Assembly (NCBI GenBank): GCA_049965935.1
Contig: JBMFVP010000053.1
Location: 1-12,164, forward strand
Origin: Thermocladium sp049965935
GTDB taxonomy: Archaea > Thermoproteota > Thermoprotei > Thermoproteales > Thermocladiaceae
Reading direction: 5' to 3'
Length of the DNA: 12,164 nucleotides
A program made the translations under genes and the position numbers. The notes below the pieces were generated by a model, which saw only the letters and a program-made list of their open reading frames with translations, did no database searches and had not been told where the DNA came from. Shown piece after piece: positions 12,089 through 12,164 of the stretch. Positions within the stretch are counted from its first letter, which is position 1. Every line of letters starts with the position of its first letter.

Positions 12089-12164
12089 GCGGGGGTACCC
12101 GAGCATGGACAAAGGGGGCGGGTTGAGGTCCCGTTGGCGTAGGCCTGCGTGGGTTCAAATCCCA
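12089..12164 (+). tRNA. tRNA-Leu (anticodon GAG), 3' end cut by the window
   Basis: Acceptor strand GCGGGGG, then TA and a class II D arm (CCCGAGCATGG...AAAGGGG). The anticodon stem GCGGG/CCCGT closes the loop TTGAGGT with GAG at 34-36. The long variable arm TGGCGTAGGCCTGCG is as expected for leucine, followed by the T-arm start TGGG-TTCAAAT-CCCA. The last T-stem base and the 3' acceptor strand lie beyond the window. No intron is visible up to the edge. Confidence 0.92.

Noticed and set aside
1..12164. CRISPR array, insertion sequence, integrase or replication origin
   Set aside because: No regularly spaced repeats, no transposase or recombinase motifs and no clustered origin elements were found by reading both strands.

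Overview
The window looks like chromosomal DNA from a hyperthermophilic crenarchaeon of the Thermoproteales (Caldivirga/Vulcanisaeta/Thermocladium-like). This is inferred from three things. Most genes have an archaeal TATA box 25-31 bases before the start codon with no room for a leader, which indicates leaderless mRNAs. The protein families fit an archaeon. One tRNA gene appears to be interrupted by three small introns, two of them outside the anticodon loop, a known speciality of Thermoproteales. No genus can be fixed from sequence alone.

Layout, left to right. Positions 1-64 may hold the start of a leftward gene cut by the window edge. A galE-type sugar-nucleotide epimerase reads leftward to 73. 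An A+T-rich two-gene operon follows (1315-2658): an unrecognised helical protein and a PIN-domain nuclease. Next come a divergent pair, a CruF/DUF422-type carotenoid-biosynthesis membrane protein (leftward, 2844-3569) and a macrodomain protein (3667-4203), then a 359-base gene-poor gap. A leftward secreted-looking protein without a signal peptide (4563-5486) lies back to back with a small HELLH metallopeptidase (5527-5913). An MFS transporter follows, whose frame breaks twice at G-runs (5957-7129). It converges on a SelW/Rdx-like CxxC protein (7126-7374). A MazG-like nucleotide pyrophosphohydrolase (7490-7861) comes next.

The segment 7941-8651 holds two outward-pointing tRNA genes: tRNA-Val(CAC) on the minus strand and a three-intron tRNA-Cys(GCA) on the plus strand. 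Each is followed by a copy of the same 15-base sequence, so the block is bounded by an inverted repeat. Between the tRNAs there is no intact gene, only a 31-codon ORF that may be a P-type ATPase N-terminal remnant. A cytosolic molybdopterin/tungstopterin oxidoreductase (8644-10395, leftward) and a short PLP-type alpha-glucan phosphorylase (10529-12037, rightward) diverge from a 133-base control region. The window ends inside tRNA-Leu(GAG).

The genes are mostly single-gene transcription units and do not form one pathway. The most interesting items are the predicted mutually exclusive splicing structures in tRNA-Cys, the inverted repeat around the tRNA block, the PIN operon with its unknown partner, and the twice-shifted MFS gene. 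I see no CRISPR array, insertion sequence, integrase or defence island.
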